This document shows, one piece after another, positions 15,273 through 23,431 of a stretch of DNA of 64,000 bases. Below the pieces are notes generated by a model that was given only the letters and a program-made list of their open reading frames with translations, searched no databases and was not told the DNA's origin. The translations under genes were made by a program, and so were the position numbers. This DNA comes from Brumimicrobium oceani (GTDB taxonomy: Bacteria > Bacteroidota > Bacteroidia > Flavobacteriales_D > Crocinitomicaceae): assembly GCF_003143775.1 (NCBI RefSeq), contig NZ_QFRJ01000010.1, positions 62,001 through 126,000 on the forward strand, written 5' to 3'. Within the stretch, counting starts at the first letter, position 1. Every line of letters begins with the position of its first letter.

Positions 15273-18200
15273 ATGAAAATTAAAAAAGTACTTGTTGCCA
15301 ATCGAGGTGAAATCGCCATTCGAATTTTTCGATCTTGCACAGAAATCGGCTTGAGAACCGTTGGAATTTACACTTTTGAAGACCGTTATTCTTTGCACCG
15401 ATATAAAGCTGATGAAGCTTATCAGATTGGTGAAGATGATGACCCAATCAAACCTTACCTTGACATTGATAAAATTATTCAAGTCGCTGTCGAAAACAAC
15501 ATTGATGCTATTCACCCTGGATATGGTTTTTTATCTGAAAACGCGGCCTTCGCACAGGCTTGTAAAGACAACGGAATAAAATTTATTGGTCCCGATGTTT
15601 CAGTTTTGAAATCATTAGGAGATAAAGTGATGGCCAAAAAAGTAGCCATTGAAAACAATATTCCAATTATTGAAAGCAATAAAAATGAATTATCTACAGT
15701 AGAAATAGCCATTGAAGAAGCCGAAAAAATTGGTTATCCTGTAATGCTAAAAGCGGCTTCTGGTGGTGGAGGACGTGGAATGCGCGTTATTAAAAACAGA
15801 GATGAATTAAAGCAAGCTTATCCTGATTCGAAAAGAGAAGCGAAAACAGCCTTTGGAGACGATACCGTTTTTATTGAAAAATATGTTCAGAATCCAAAGC
15901 ATATTGAAGTTCAATTACTAGGTGATGAACACGGAAATTTAGTTCACATGTATGAGCGCGATTGCTCTGTACAACGCCGATATCAAAAAGTAATTGAAAT
16001 AGCGCCTTCTATTCATTTACAGGAGGAAGTTAAACAGAAACTCTATCAATATGCCCTAGACATAGGTAAAGCGGTAAATTACAGCAATGCTGGAACCGTA
16101 GAATTTCTAGTAGATGAAGACCAAAGTATTTACTTTATTGAGGTAAATCCCCGTATTCAGGTAGAGCATACGGTAACGGAGGTGGTCACCGGAATTGATA
16201 TTGTAAAATCCCAAATATTCATTGCAGGTGGTTATAAATTGGGAGATGAACAAATCAAAATTTATAGTCAAGAGTCTATCTCTACAAACGGTTTTGCGGT
16301 TCAATGTAGAATTACAACCGAAGATCCAAAAAACGATTTTAAACCAGATTACGGAACAATCACAACTTACAGAAGCGGAAGTGGTTTCGGAATTAGACTG
16401 GATGCAGGAAGTGTTTATCAAGGGGTAACCATTTCTCCGTTTTTTGATTCTATGTTAACGAAAATCACTGCCAACAGTAGAACCTTGGATGGTGCTTGTC
16501 GTAAAATGAGAAGAGCTTTAGCCGAATTTAGAGTGCGAGGTGTAAAAACCAATATGGCATTCTTAGATAATATTCTAAATGATCCAACCTTCCGCGAAGG
16601 AAAAGTAACAGTAAATTATATTGCGAATACACCAGAGCTTTTCAACATTAGAGAGCCAAGAAACAGAGCTACCAAGCTGTTAAATTTTCTTGGAGATGTG
16701 ATTGTGAATGGTAATCAAGATGTAAAAATCATCGACCCAAATAAGAAACTAATTAAACCACATATTCCTAAATTTGATTCAACAGCTGCGTATCCAAAAG
16801 GAACAAAAGATTTATTGACAGAATTAGGTCCAGAAGAATTTTCAAAATGGTTGAGTAATGAAAAGAAAATTCATTACACAGATACCACAATGCGCGATGC
16901 GCACCAAAGTTTGTTGGCGACCAGGATGCGAACTTACGATTTAGAAAAAGTAGCGAAAGGTTTTGCGATGAATCACCCAGAAGTTTTCAGTATGGAAGTG
17001 TGGGGAGGCGCTACATTCGACGTTTGTATGCGTTTCTTGAAAGAAAACCCTTGGGAACGTTTGCGTATTTTAAGAAAAGCAATGCCAAATATTTTGTTCC
17101 AAATGTTATTGCGTGGTTCAAATGGTGTAGGTTATACCGCTTATCCAGATAATTTAATCGAGAGATTCGTTAAAGAAGCTTGGGAAAATGGAGTCGATAT
17201 TTTCAGAATTTTCGATTCTCAAAACTGGATGAAATCTATTGGTCCAGCCATCGAACACGTTCGTAAAAATACACAAGGATTAGCCGAAGGAGCGATGTGT
17301 TATACAGGCGATATTTTGAATCCTGATGAGACCAAATACACCTTAAAATATTATTTAGAATTAGCCAAAGAAATTGAAAACGCTGGAGCACACATTTTAG
17401 CGATTAAAGACATGGCGGGATTGTTGAAACCTTATGCAGCCACAGAGTTAATTACGGCACTAAAGTCAGAAATTAAAATTCCAATTCATTTGCATACGCA
17501 CGATACTTCCTCTATTCAGTCTGCCACTTACATTAAAGCAGTTGAGGCTGGTGTTGATGTTGTAGACGTTGCTTTGGGTGGATTAAGCGGTTTGACATCT
17601 CAACCTAATTTCAATTCTGTAGCGGAAGCAATGCGTTTCCAAGAACGTGAAAATAAAATGGACATTCAGAAATTAAATGAATATTCTACTTATTGGTCAG
17701 ATGTTAGAGATTACTATTATCCATTCGAATCTGGATTAAAATCTGGAACTGGAGAAGTATTTACTCACGAAATTCCGGGTGGACAATATTCAAATTTATT
17801 GCCACAAGCAGAGTCTTTAGGATTGAGAGACCGATTCTCTGAAATTACGGCAATGTACACCGATGTAAACAAACTTTTCGGAAACATTGTTAAAGTAACA
17901 CCAAGTTCTAAAGTGGTGGGAGACATGGCGCAATACCTCGTGAGCAATAACTTAACGATTAAAGATTTCATGGAAAAAGGAGAGACACTTTCTTTCCCAG
18001 AATCGGTAATTAGCTTCTTCCGTGGAGACTTAGGTCAGCCAGTTGGAGGATTCCCAAAGGACATTCAAAAGATTATTCTAAGAGATGAAAAGCCCTACAC
18101 TGATCGTCCAAATGCGCATTTAAAGCCTATAGATTTTGATAAAGAATTTGCAGAATTCAAGAAGGAATTCGACGATGGAATGGACCGTGAACTAGAAATT

Positions 18201-18725
18201 ACTGATTTCTTGTCTTATAAACTCTATCCAAAAGTATTTACTGATTTGTATGATCACTATGTGAAATTTGGAAAAGTGATGCAAATTCCAACCAAGAATT
18301 TCTTCTACGGAATTAAACCTGGTGAGGAAATAATCATTGAATTAGACAAAGGAAAAACGCTGTTAATTGAGTTAATTTCTGTAACAGAAGCCAATGATGA
18401 TGGAGAAAAAACAGTATTCTTTAAAATCAACGGACAAACAAGAAGTACTGATATTAAAGACAATAACATTGCGGTAGAAAAAATTGTTCATCAAAAAGTC
18501 GATAAAAACAATGTCAATGAAGTGGGCGCTCCACTTCAAGGTTCTTTGTCTTCCATTTTAGTAAAAGAAGGAGATAAAGTGGAGAAAAACCAAGGTTTAT
18601 TTGTGATTGAAGCCATGAAAATGGGAACAACAATTTGCGCAAATACGGATGGAAAAATCAAGAAAATTTACCTGAAAGAGGGGACTATGGTGCATGCCGA
18701 TGATTTGGTAGTGGAAATGGAATGA
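15273..18725 (+). CDS. pyc: Pyruvate carboxylase
   Basis: The 1150-residue single-chain enzyme makes oxaloacetate from pyruvate, bicarbonate and ATP. The domains in order are: biotin carboxylase at about 1-455 with VLVANRGEIAIRIFR and the ATP loop ASGGGGRGMRVI; carboxyltransferase at about 525-800 with the metal-binding TTMRDAHQSLLATRMR and HLHTHDTS; the allosteric/PYC-OADA linker; and biotin carrier with EAMKMG, biotinylated at K1116. The longer frame from 15234 adds 13 residues that do not fit the family, so I start at the ATG at 15273. It is an anaplerotic enzyme feeding the TCA cycle and gluconeogenesis. A palindrome cluster follows the stop. Confidence 0.96.
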   Translation: MKIKKVLVANRGEIAIRIFRSCTEIGLRTVGIYTFEDRYSLHRYKADEAYQIGEDDDPIKPYLDIDKIIQVAVENNIDAIHPGYGFLSENAAFAQACKDNGIKFIGPDVSVLKSLGDKVMAKKVAIENNIPIIESNKNELSTVEIAIEEAEKIGYPVMLKAASGGGGRGMRVIKNRDELKQAYPDSKREAKTAFGDDTVFIEKYVQNPKHIEVQLLGDEHGNLVHMYERDCSVQRRYQKVIEIAPSIHLQEEVKQKLYQYALDIGKAVNYSNAGTVEFLVDEDQSIYFIEVNPRIQVEHTVTEVVTGIDIVKSQIFIAGGYKLGDEQIKIYSQESISTNGFAVQCRITTEDPKNDFKPDYGTITTYRSGSGFGIRLDAGSVYQGVTISPFFDSMLTKITANSRTLDGACRKMRRALAEFRVRGVKTNMAFLDNILNDPTFREGKVTVNYIANTPELFNIREPRNRATKLLNFLGDVIVNGNQDVKIIDPNKKLIKPHIPKFDSTAAYPKGTKDLLTELGPEEFSKWLSNEKKIHYTDTTMRDAHQSLLATRMRTYDLEKVAKGFAMNHPEVFSMEVWGGATFDVCMRFLKENPWERLRILRKAMPNILFQMLLRGSNGVGYTAYPDNLIERFVKEAWENGVDIFRIFDSQNWMKSIGPAIEHVRKNTQGLAEGAMCYTGDILNPDETKYTLKYYLELAKEIENAGAHILAIKDMAGLLKPYAATELITALKSEIKIPIHLHTHDTSSIQSATYIKAVEAGVDVVDVALGGLSGLTSQPNFNSVAEAMRFQERENKMDIQKLNEYSTYWSDVRDYYYPFESGLKSGTGEVFTHEIPGGQYSNLLPQAESLGLRDRFSEITAMYTDVNKLFGNIVKVTPSSKVVGDMAQYLVSNNLTIKDFMEKGETLSFPESVISFFRGDLGQPVGGFPKDIQKIILRDEKPYTDRPNAHLKPIDFDKEFAEFKKEFDDGMDRELEITDFLSYKLYPKVFTDLYDHYVKFGKVMQIPTKNFFYGIKPGEEIIIELDKGKTLLIELISVTEANDDGEKTVFFKINGQTRSTDIKDNNIAVEKIVHQKVDKNNVNEVGAPLQGSLSSILVKEGDKVEKNQGLFVIEAMKMGTTICANTDGKIKKIYLKEGTMVHADDLVVEME

Positions 18726-18738
18726 TGTCAGTGGTTTT

Positions 18739-18797
18739 GGTAGGGGCGGTTTTGTAAGGGCGGTTTGCAAACCGCCCCTACAAAACCACCCCTACCA
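18739..18797. repeat. Nested GC-rich palindromes between pyc and mtfA-like gene
   Basis: The 28-bp palindrome at 18754-18781 (core GGCGGTTTGCAAACCGCC) lies inside a larger inverted repeat, GGTAGGGGCGGTTTTGTA on the left and TACAAAACCACCCCTACC on the right. It is the same family as 11809-11836, apparently one copy inserted within another. It sits between two convergent genes, where it could stop transcription from both sides. Confidence 0.75.
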
Positions 18798-18810
18798 TGC
18801 CGCCCAAACT

Positions 18811-19617
18811 CTATTTTCCACTTTTCTCTCCATAAAACGCATCCAATGCATTGTACAATCCTGGGTGTTCTACCCTTAATCGTTCTGGATTTTCAAAAAA
18901 GAACTCGCTCACAACGGCAAGGAATTCAGCACGATTGGCCGCCCCATAATCTCTAATTGTAGAAGTTCCAAAATCAATTTCATTCATTTTAATGTTGATG
19001 ATGTGGAGCCAAGGCATTAAGTCAACGTCGTTCATGGAGTTTCCTAAAACCCCATCAATTTTTCCATCTTGTTTATCAAGAATATGGATGAATTCATGTA
19101 TCACAACATTTTTATTATCTGAATTATCATGAAAGCCTTCAAGCACAGATTTTCGAGACAACATAACTATTCCTTCCATGGCTCCCCAACCTACCAATCC
19201 ATGCGCCATTCTTGTTGAATCTGGTATCTGAAATTTATCTGGATACAGCTGAACTTCTTTAAGATTGGCATAGTTCCACCTCGAAAAACGAAAAACAGGA
19301 ATTACGGCTCCCGCTGCAATCAGTATTTTATCTTCATGCGATACTTCAGTATTTATTCCTCGGATGTTAACATTCAAAAGAAAAACGTGTACTTTTCTTT
19401 CAAACTCCGTTTTCTCCTCTCTTGAAAGTCGGTTATAAAAGCTAACACGGTCCTGAAGAATGCTTCTCCATAAGCTTGGAAATGGTTTTTTCGATGAGTT
19501 CTTGTTTAATGGCTTTATTGAGTTGTGGAAACCTTGTTTGGCTTCCTTCAATTTTCTGTATCCAAGCAGTGCTCCTAGTACAACTCCCGCTATTAGGTAA
19601 ATAGTGATATTATTCAT
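18811..19617 (-). CDS. MtfA-like zinc peptidase (M90 family)
   Basis: The 268-residue protein carries the zincin motif HEFIH at 174-178, preceded by NKNVVI and followed by LDKQDG as in MtfA. An N-terminal membrane helix (about 4-20, IYLIAGVVLGALLGY) should anchor it, which the soluble E. coli protein lacks. MtfA is an aminopeptidase that also binds the regulator Mlc and so derepresses ptsG. No Mlc system is visible here, so only the peptidase role is inferred. The C-terminal EFFFENPERLRVEHPGLYNALD matches the family. It is transcribed toward pyc. Confidence 0.85.
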   Translation of the reverse strand: MNNITIYLIAGVVLGALLGYRKLKEAKQGFHNSIKPLNKNSSKKPFPSLWRSILQDRVSFYNRLSREEKTEFERKVHVFLLNVNIRGINTEVSHEDKILIAAGAVIPVFRFSRWNYANLKEVQLYPDKFQIPDSTRMAHGLVGWGAMEGIVMLSRKSVLEGFHDNSDNKNVVIHEFIHILDKQDGKIDGVLGNSMNDVDLMPWLHIINIKMNEIDFGTSTIRDYGAANRAEFLAVVSEFFFENPERLRVEHPGLYNALDAFYGEKSGK

Positions 19618-19841
19618 GCATTTAAAGTTAACATTACACCAGAGAATATGAGTTGATAAATCTATAAAACTTCAGTTCAATAATTCTGAAAAAGAAATAA
19701 AATAGCGAGTGAAAAACATAAAGCAAACACCAATTACGCTCATTTTAACTATTTTCGTCAGGACTTAAGTTGTAATTTTCAAAACTAATCCATTGCTTAA
19801 ATCACTTATATTCTGAAAACACTAATATTAATCTCGGTAGA

Positions 19842-20597
19842 ATGATGTCTTACTTGTTAGTTTTCTTTTTTGCATTCTTAGTTGTGTTCATTCGGATATT
19901 TGATAACATTACAAATGACAGGGCGTGGGACCATAATTTAGTAAAGAATGAACATGAGACGAAGGAAATACCTCCGCATGATCCTTTATTAGAAGCATAC
20001 ATAAGTCTTGGAGCACTTATGGTTCGCAGAGATAGGTCTTCTTATAGAGAGAAAATACTTTATTTAAACAATTATTTTTCTAAGCACTTTCCCCATTCTC
20101 ATTATGATTTTGGACGTTCGTTCACAGAAAGTTTAAAAAATCCTATTCGTTTGCGCGTAATTTCGAAATGGTTGCGAAGAAAATTACCAAGGCGAGAACA
20201 ACGCTTGCAAATCATGTATTTTTTGGCTGAGTTATCAAATGTTGACGGTGCTATGAACAAACACGAAATAGCATTATTAAAAGAAATAAACCAACTTTTA
20301 AAACTCTCAGAAGAGGATTTTGATAGCATTATAGCGATGTATACGCAGCAACAAAAAAGAACAAAATCATCAGAAAATTCCAATTCTAGAATCGCTGCGA
20401 TAGCACTTGCATTCCGTGTGATGGGACTTTCTGAAAATGCTTCGCAAGCCGAGGTTAAAAAAGCTTATCGTCGTCTAGTAAAACTGCATCATCCAGATGT
20501 TTTTGCCACCCAAGGAATAGAACATCAGGAAATTGCTCAGAAAAGATTTATTGAAATTCAAAAAGCATACGAAATTTTAGAAACGACGTGGAAATAG
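19842..20597 (+). CDS. Membrane-anchored TerB-like/DnaJ-domain protein (DjlA-like)
   Basis: The 251-residue protein has an N-terminal membrane helix (about 3-20), a helical TerB-like domain (about 50-170, with LAELSNVDGAMNKHEIALLKEIN) and a C-terminal J domain (about 190-251) containing HPD at 217-219. This is the DjlA architecture. Such proteins stimulate DnaK ATPase at the inner membrane. Two adjacent ATGs (19842 and 19845) are possible starts. The gene is isolated, with no dnaK nearby. Confidence 0.85.
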   Translation: MMSYLLVFFFAFLVVFIRIFDNITNDRAWDHNLVKNEHETKEIPPHDPLLEAYISLGALMVRRDRSSYREKILYLNNYFSKHFPHSHYDFGRSFTESLKNPIRLRVISKWLRRKLPRREQRLQIMYFLAELSNVDGAMNKHEIALLKEINQLLKLSEEDFDSIIAMYTQQQKRTKSSENSNSRIAAIALAFRVMGLSENASQAEVKKAYRRLVKLHHPDVFATQGIEHQEIAQKRFIEIQKAYEILETTWK

Positions 20598-20660
20598 TGT
20601 TTTGATTCTTCTCTTTCTTACCTCTACAACTTGATGCTTTAATTTTTATCTTTACCCTCT

Positions 20661-21647
20661 ATGAAAATAGACAAATTCGTTATCGCCATTATCATCAGCA
20701 TTATTGTGGCGTATTTCTTGCCTCAACTGGGTGCGTCTAATAGTCCAATTCCTTTAGACACCATTGCAAGTCTAGGAATATCACTCATCTTCTTTTTTTA
20801 TGGACTAAAACTCTCCACAGAAGCCATTAAAAGTGGTCTAAAAAACTGGAAACTCCATGTTGTGGTGCAAGCCAGTACTTTCATTCTATTTCCGCTGATA
20901 GTCGTAGCTTTCTATCCTTTGGTGAAAGACACAAATCAGGAAACTTTATGGCTTTCCTTGCTGTTTTTGGCTGCTTTGCCCTCCACAGTTTCTTCATCCG
21001 TTGTGATGGTTTCTTTGGCCAAAGGAAATATTCCAGCAGCTATTTTTAATGCCAGTATTTCGGGAATTATAGGAATTGTTATTACTCCATTATGGATGAC
21101 TTCTTTCATTCAACAAACAGATATTGCTTATGATTTCTCTGCTATTTATTTGCAATTGGGAACAGAAATCTTGCTGCCACTTATTTTTGGATTATTGTTG
21201 CGTAAATACCTTGGAACATTCGCCCAAAAGCACAAACGTACTCTGAATTTATTCGATAAAAGTGTAATTCTGCTCATCATTTACAAAAGCTTCGTTCATT
21301 CCTTCGAAGAAAGGGTTTTCAGCAGTCTAAGCATCTTTGATTTATTGGTAATGCTATTTTTGGTAATCGCACTTTTCTTCCTTGTATTTTTCATAACTGG
21401 TTGGATAGGAAAACGTTTACATTTCAGCCGAGAAGACAGCATTACCGCTCAGTTTTGTGGAACGAAAAAATCTTTGGTACATGGAACAGTTTTTTCTGAA
21501 GCGCTGTTTGGTCAAACTAGTATTATGGGGCTAATGCTATTACCATTAATGCTTTTTCATGCTATTCAGATTTTGATTATCAGTGTATTGGCTACAAAAA
21601 TGGGGGAAATTGAAACCTTGAGAGAAATCGAGGAAGTGCATAAATAA
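20661..21647 (+). CDS. SBF-like (bile acid:sodium symporter family) transporter
   Basis: The 328-residue protein has about ten membrane helices and matches the SBF-like branch (YfeH type) of the bile acid/arsenite superfamily, with FFYGLKLSTEAIKSGLKNWK near the start and the cross-over segment FCGTKKSLVHGTVF near the end. These carriers are presumed sodium-coupled, and substrates of this branch are mostly unknown. It starts 63 bases after the DnaJ-like gene on the same strand and 38 bases before a small secreted protein gene, so an operon is possible. Confidence 0.8.
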   Translation: MKIDKFVIAIIISIIVAYFLPQLGASNSPIPLDTIASLGISLIFFFYGLKLSTEAIKSGLKNWKLHVVVQASTFILFPLIVVAFYPLVKDTNQETLWLSLLFLAALPSTVSSSVVMVSLAKGNIPAAIFNASISGIIGIVITPLWMTSFIQQTDIAYDFSAIYLQLGTEILLPLIFGLLLRKYLGTFAQKHKRTLNLFDKSVILLIIYKSFVHSFEERVFSSLSIFDLLVMLFLVIALFFLVFFITGWIGKRLHFSREDSITAQFCGTKKSLVHGTVFSEALFGQTSIMGLMLLPLMLFHAIQILIISVLATKMGEIETLREIEEVHK

Positions 21648-21685
21648 TCTTATATTTATCATCTTTTCATCAATCATTTTAAAAT

Positions 21686-22210
21686 ATGAGAACTCTTTTT
21701 TTGTTTGGGTTATTAATAACAATCACTTCTTTTCAAATTCAAGCGCAAAAGTGGATTACTTTAGATGAGGAATTATATTCAATTGAATATCCTGAAAGTT
21801 GGGAGCTCAACACTTCTGGAATAATGGGAACTGAGTTTATTTGTTTTAGTCCACTAACTTCAGAAATTGATAATTTTCGTGAGAATGTCAACTTCATGAT
21901 ACAAGATATATCTGGGTTTAAATTAAACTTAGATCAATATGTTGAAATTTCAGAGTCTCAAGTAAAAACAATCATAACCAATGGCAAAATAATAAAAAGT
22001 GAAAGAATTAAAGTTGGAGAAAATGAGTTTCATAAAATTATTTATTTAGGTCAGCAGGGAGTTTTTGATTTACAGTTCGAACAATACTTTTATGTCCTTG
22101 AAGACAATGCCTACGTTTTAACATTCACTTTTGAAGTGGACCAATTTGAAGCCTATCGCAAAACAGGAGAAAGAATAATGAATAGTTTTTTATTGAAATC
22201 AACATTATAG
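21686..22210 (+). CDS. Small secreted PsbP/DcrB-like protein
   Basis: The 174-residue protein has a cleavable signal peptide (MRTLFLFGLLITITSFQIQAQ) and a single beta-rich domain starting YSIEYPESWEL, which is the opening of PsbP/Mog1-fold periplasmic proteins. It continues with a helix (LDQYVEISESQVKTI) and ends with FTFEVDQFEAYRKTGERIMNSF, also typical of that fold. The role is unknown. Its 3' end overlaps the convergent GT9 gene by 6 bases. Confidence 0.65.
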   Translation: MRTLFLFGLLITITSFQIQAQKWITLDEELYSIEYPESWELNTSGIMGTEFICFSPLTSEIDNFRENVNFMIQDISGFKLNLDQYVEISESQVKTIITNGKIIKSERIKVGENEFHKIIYLGQQGVFDLQFEQYFYVLEDNAYVLTFTFEVDQFEAYRKTGERIMNSFLLKSTL

Positions 22211-23431
22211 CGTCCTCCTCACCAATCCCAAAGTTTTTTGCCCTTGATCGCTGTAATAAATCGTCTTGTTTTTACTTTCTAAATCTGGAACGAACTCATT
22301 ATCTAAATGAATTTTCGCTTTCGTTAAAACTTCCTCAACTGTGATGAGTTTCATACACACATTGTCGCCATTACATGGTGAAATATTGAAATCATGAACG
22401 CAAGGACTACAGAAAACTTTCTTGTAAATGACCGTCGTGTATTCGTTTCCACCATATTGATCCGGCGAACAAGGTCCGAATAAACAAACAGTTGGTGTTT
22501 TACAAGCGAAGGCAATGTGCATTGGTCCTGTGTCATTTGTGATGACCAAAGTTGCTTTATGAATTAAAGAAATTAGTCCATCAATTGATGTTTTTCCGGC
22601 CATGTTTTTCACATTGGGATGAGAAATTCCTTCCAGCGTTTTTTCACTATAAGGTCTTTCATCTTTACTTCCTACAACAAGAATTTCCATCGCGGGATAA
22701 AGTTCAACCAAATTCAAAATGAGTTGATTAAATTTCTTAGCTCCCCAACGTCTTTCCAATCTTAAATCAGAAGCATTGGGATTGATAATGATGTAATCCT
22801 TTGTTGGAATTTCAAGAAATTCTGGTGTGTTTTCGTGCAATGGAAACAATTCGTTTTTTGTGTGATTTACGCCAAAAAGACGCGAAATTTGCAAATAAAC
22901 CTCCGAAATTGGAACATTATTATTGAAAAACATCATGTGGGTGTAAATTCCCATGTTGAAAGAACTTGACCTTAAATAGAAACCAATTCTGTTTTTTGAA
23001 AAGGTGAAAAGGGTGAATAATGTACTGAAATTGGAATAAATCTCTAAATCAATATAAACATCCGGACGTTTTCTCATCAATTTGAATAGCGAAGAAAACA
23101 TCGTAGAAAGGAGTTTCAAAATGTTTTTATCATCTAAACAAATGATGGAATCAACATGCGTTATTTTCTCTAAAACGGTCTTGTTGGCTTTGGTAGAAAC
23201 AAAGGTAATTTCAGCATTAGGAAATTGAGTTCGCAACGCTTCAAGCATAGGAGTTGCTTGAATTATACTTCCCATTCCTTTGAATTTACAAACTACAATG
23301 TGCTTAAAATCTTTATCTAAACTATGGTCTATCCTTGTGATTTGCCCAACAATTCGCACCAAAAAATTCATCAAAAACGCAATTGGTTTAATGAGGTAAT
23401 TATCTATTGCTAATTGATGTTTAGTCTTCAA
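22205..23431 (-). CDS. Glycosyltransferase family 9 (heptosyltransferase-like)
   Basis: The 408-residue protein matches GT9 enzymes that add heptose or related sugars to the lipopolysaccharide core. An N-terminal hydrophobic stretch leads into the first Rossmann half (HIVVCKFKGMGSIIQATPMLEAL). The second half carries IINPNASDLRLERRWG and the donor-site signature VITNDTGPMHIAFA. Cys-rich FCSPCVHDFNISPCNG near the C-terminus may bind metal or form disulfides, as in some homologues. It overlaps the upstream 960-residue membrane protein gene by 11 bases, so the two are likely translated together in a surface-glycan pathway. Confidence 0.88.
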   Translation of the reverse strand: MKTKHQLAIDNYLIKPIAFLMNFLVRIVGQITRIDHSLDKDFKHIVVCKFKGMGSIIQATPMLEALRTQFPNAEITFVSTKANKTVLEKITHVDSIICLDDKNILKLLSTMFSSLFKLMRKRPDVYIDLEIYSNFSTLFTLFTFSKNRIGFYLRSSSFNMGIYTHMMFFNNNVPISEVYLQISRLFGVNHTKNELFPLHENTPEFLEIPTKDYIIINPNASDLRLERRWGAKKFNQLILNLVELYPAMEILVVGSKDERPYSEKTLEGISHPNVKNMAGKTSIDGLISLIHKATLVITNDTGPMHIAFACKTPTVCLFGPCSPDQYGGNEYTTVIYKKVFCSPCVHDFNISPCNGDNVCMKLITVEEVLTKAKIHLDNEFVPDLESKNKTIYYSDQGQKTLGLVRRTL

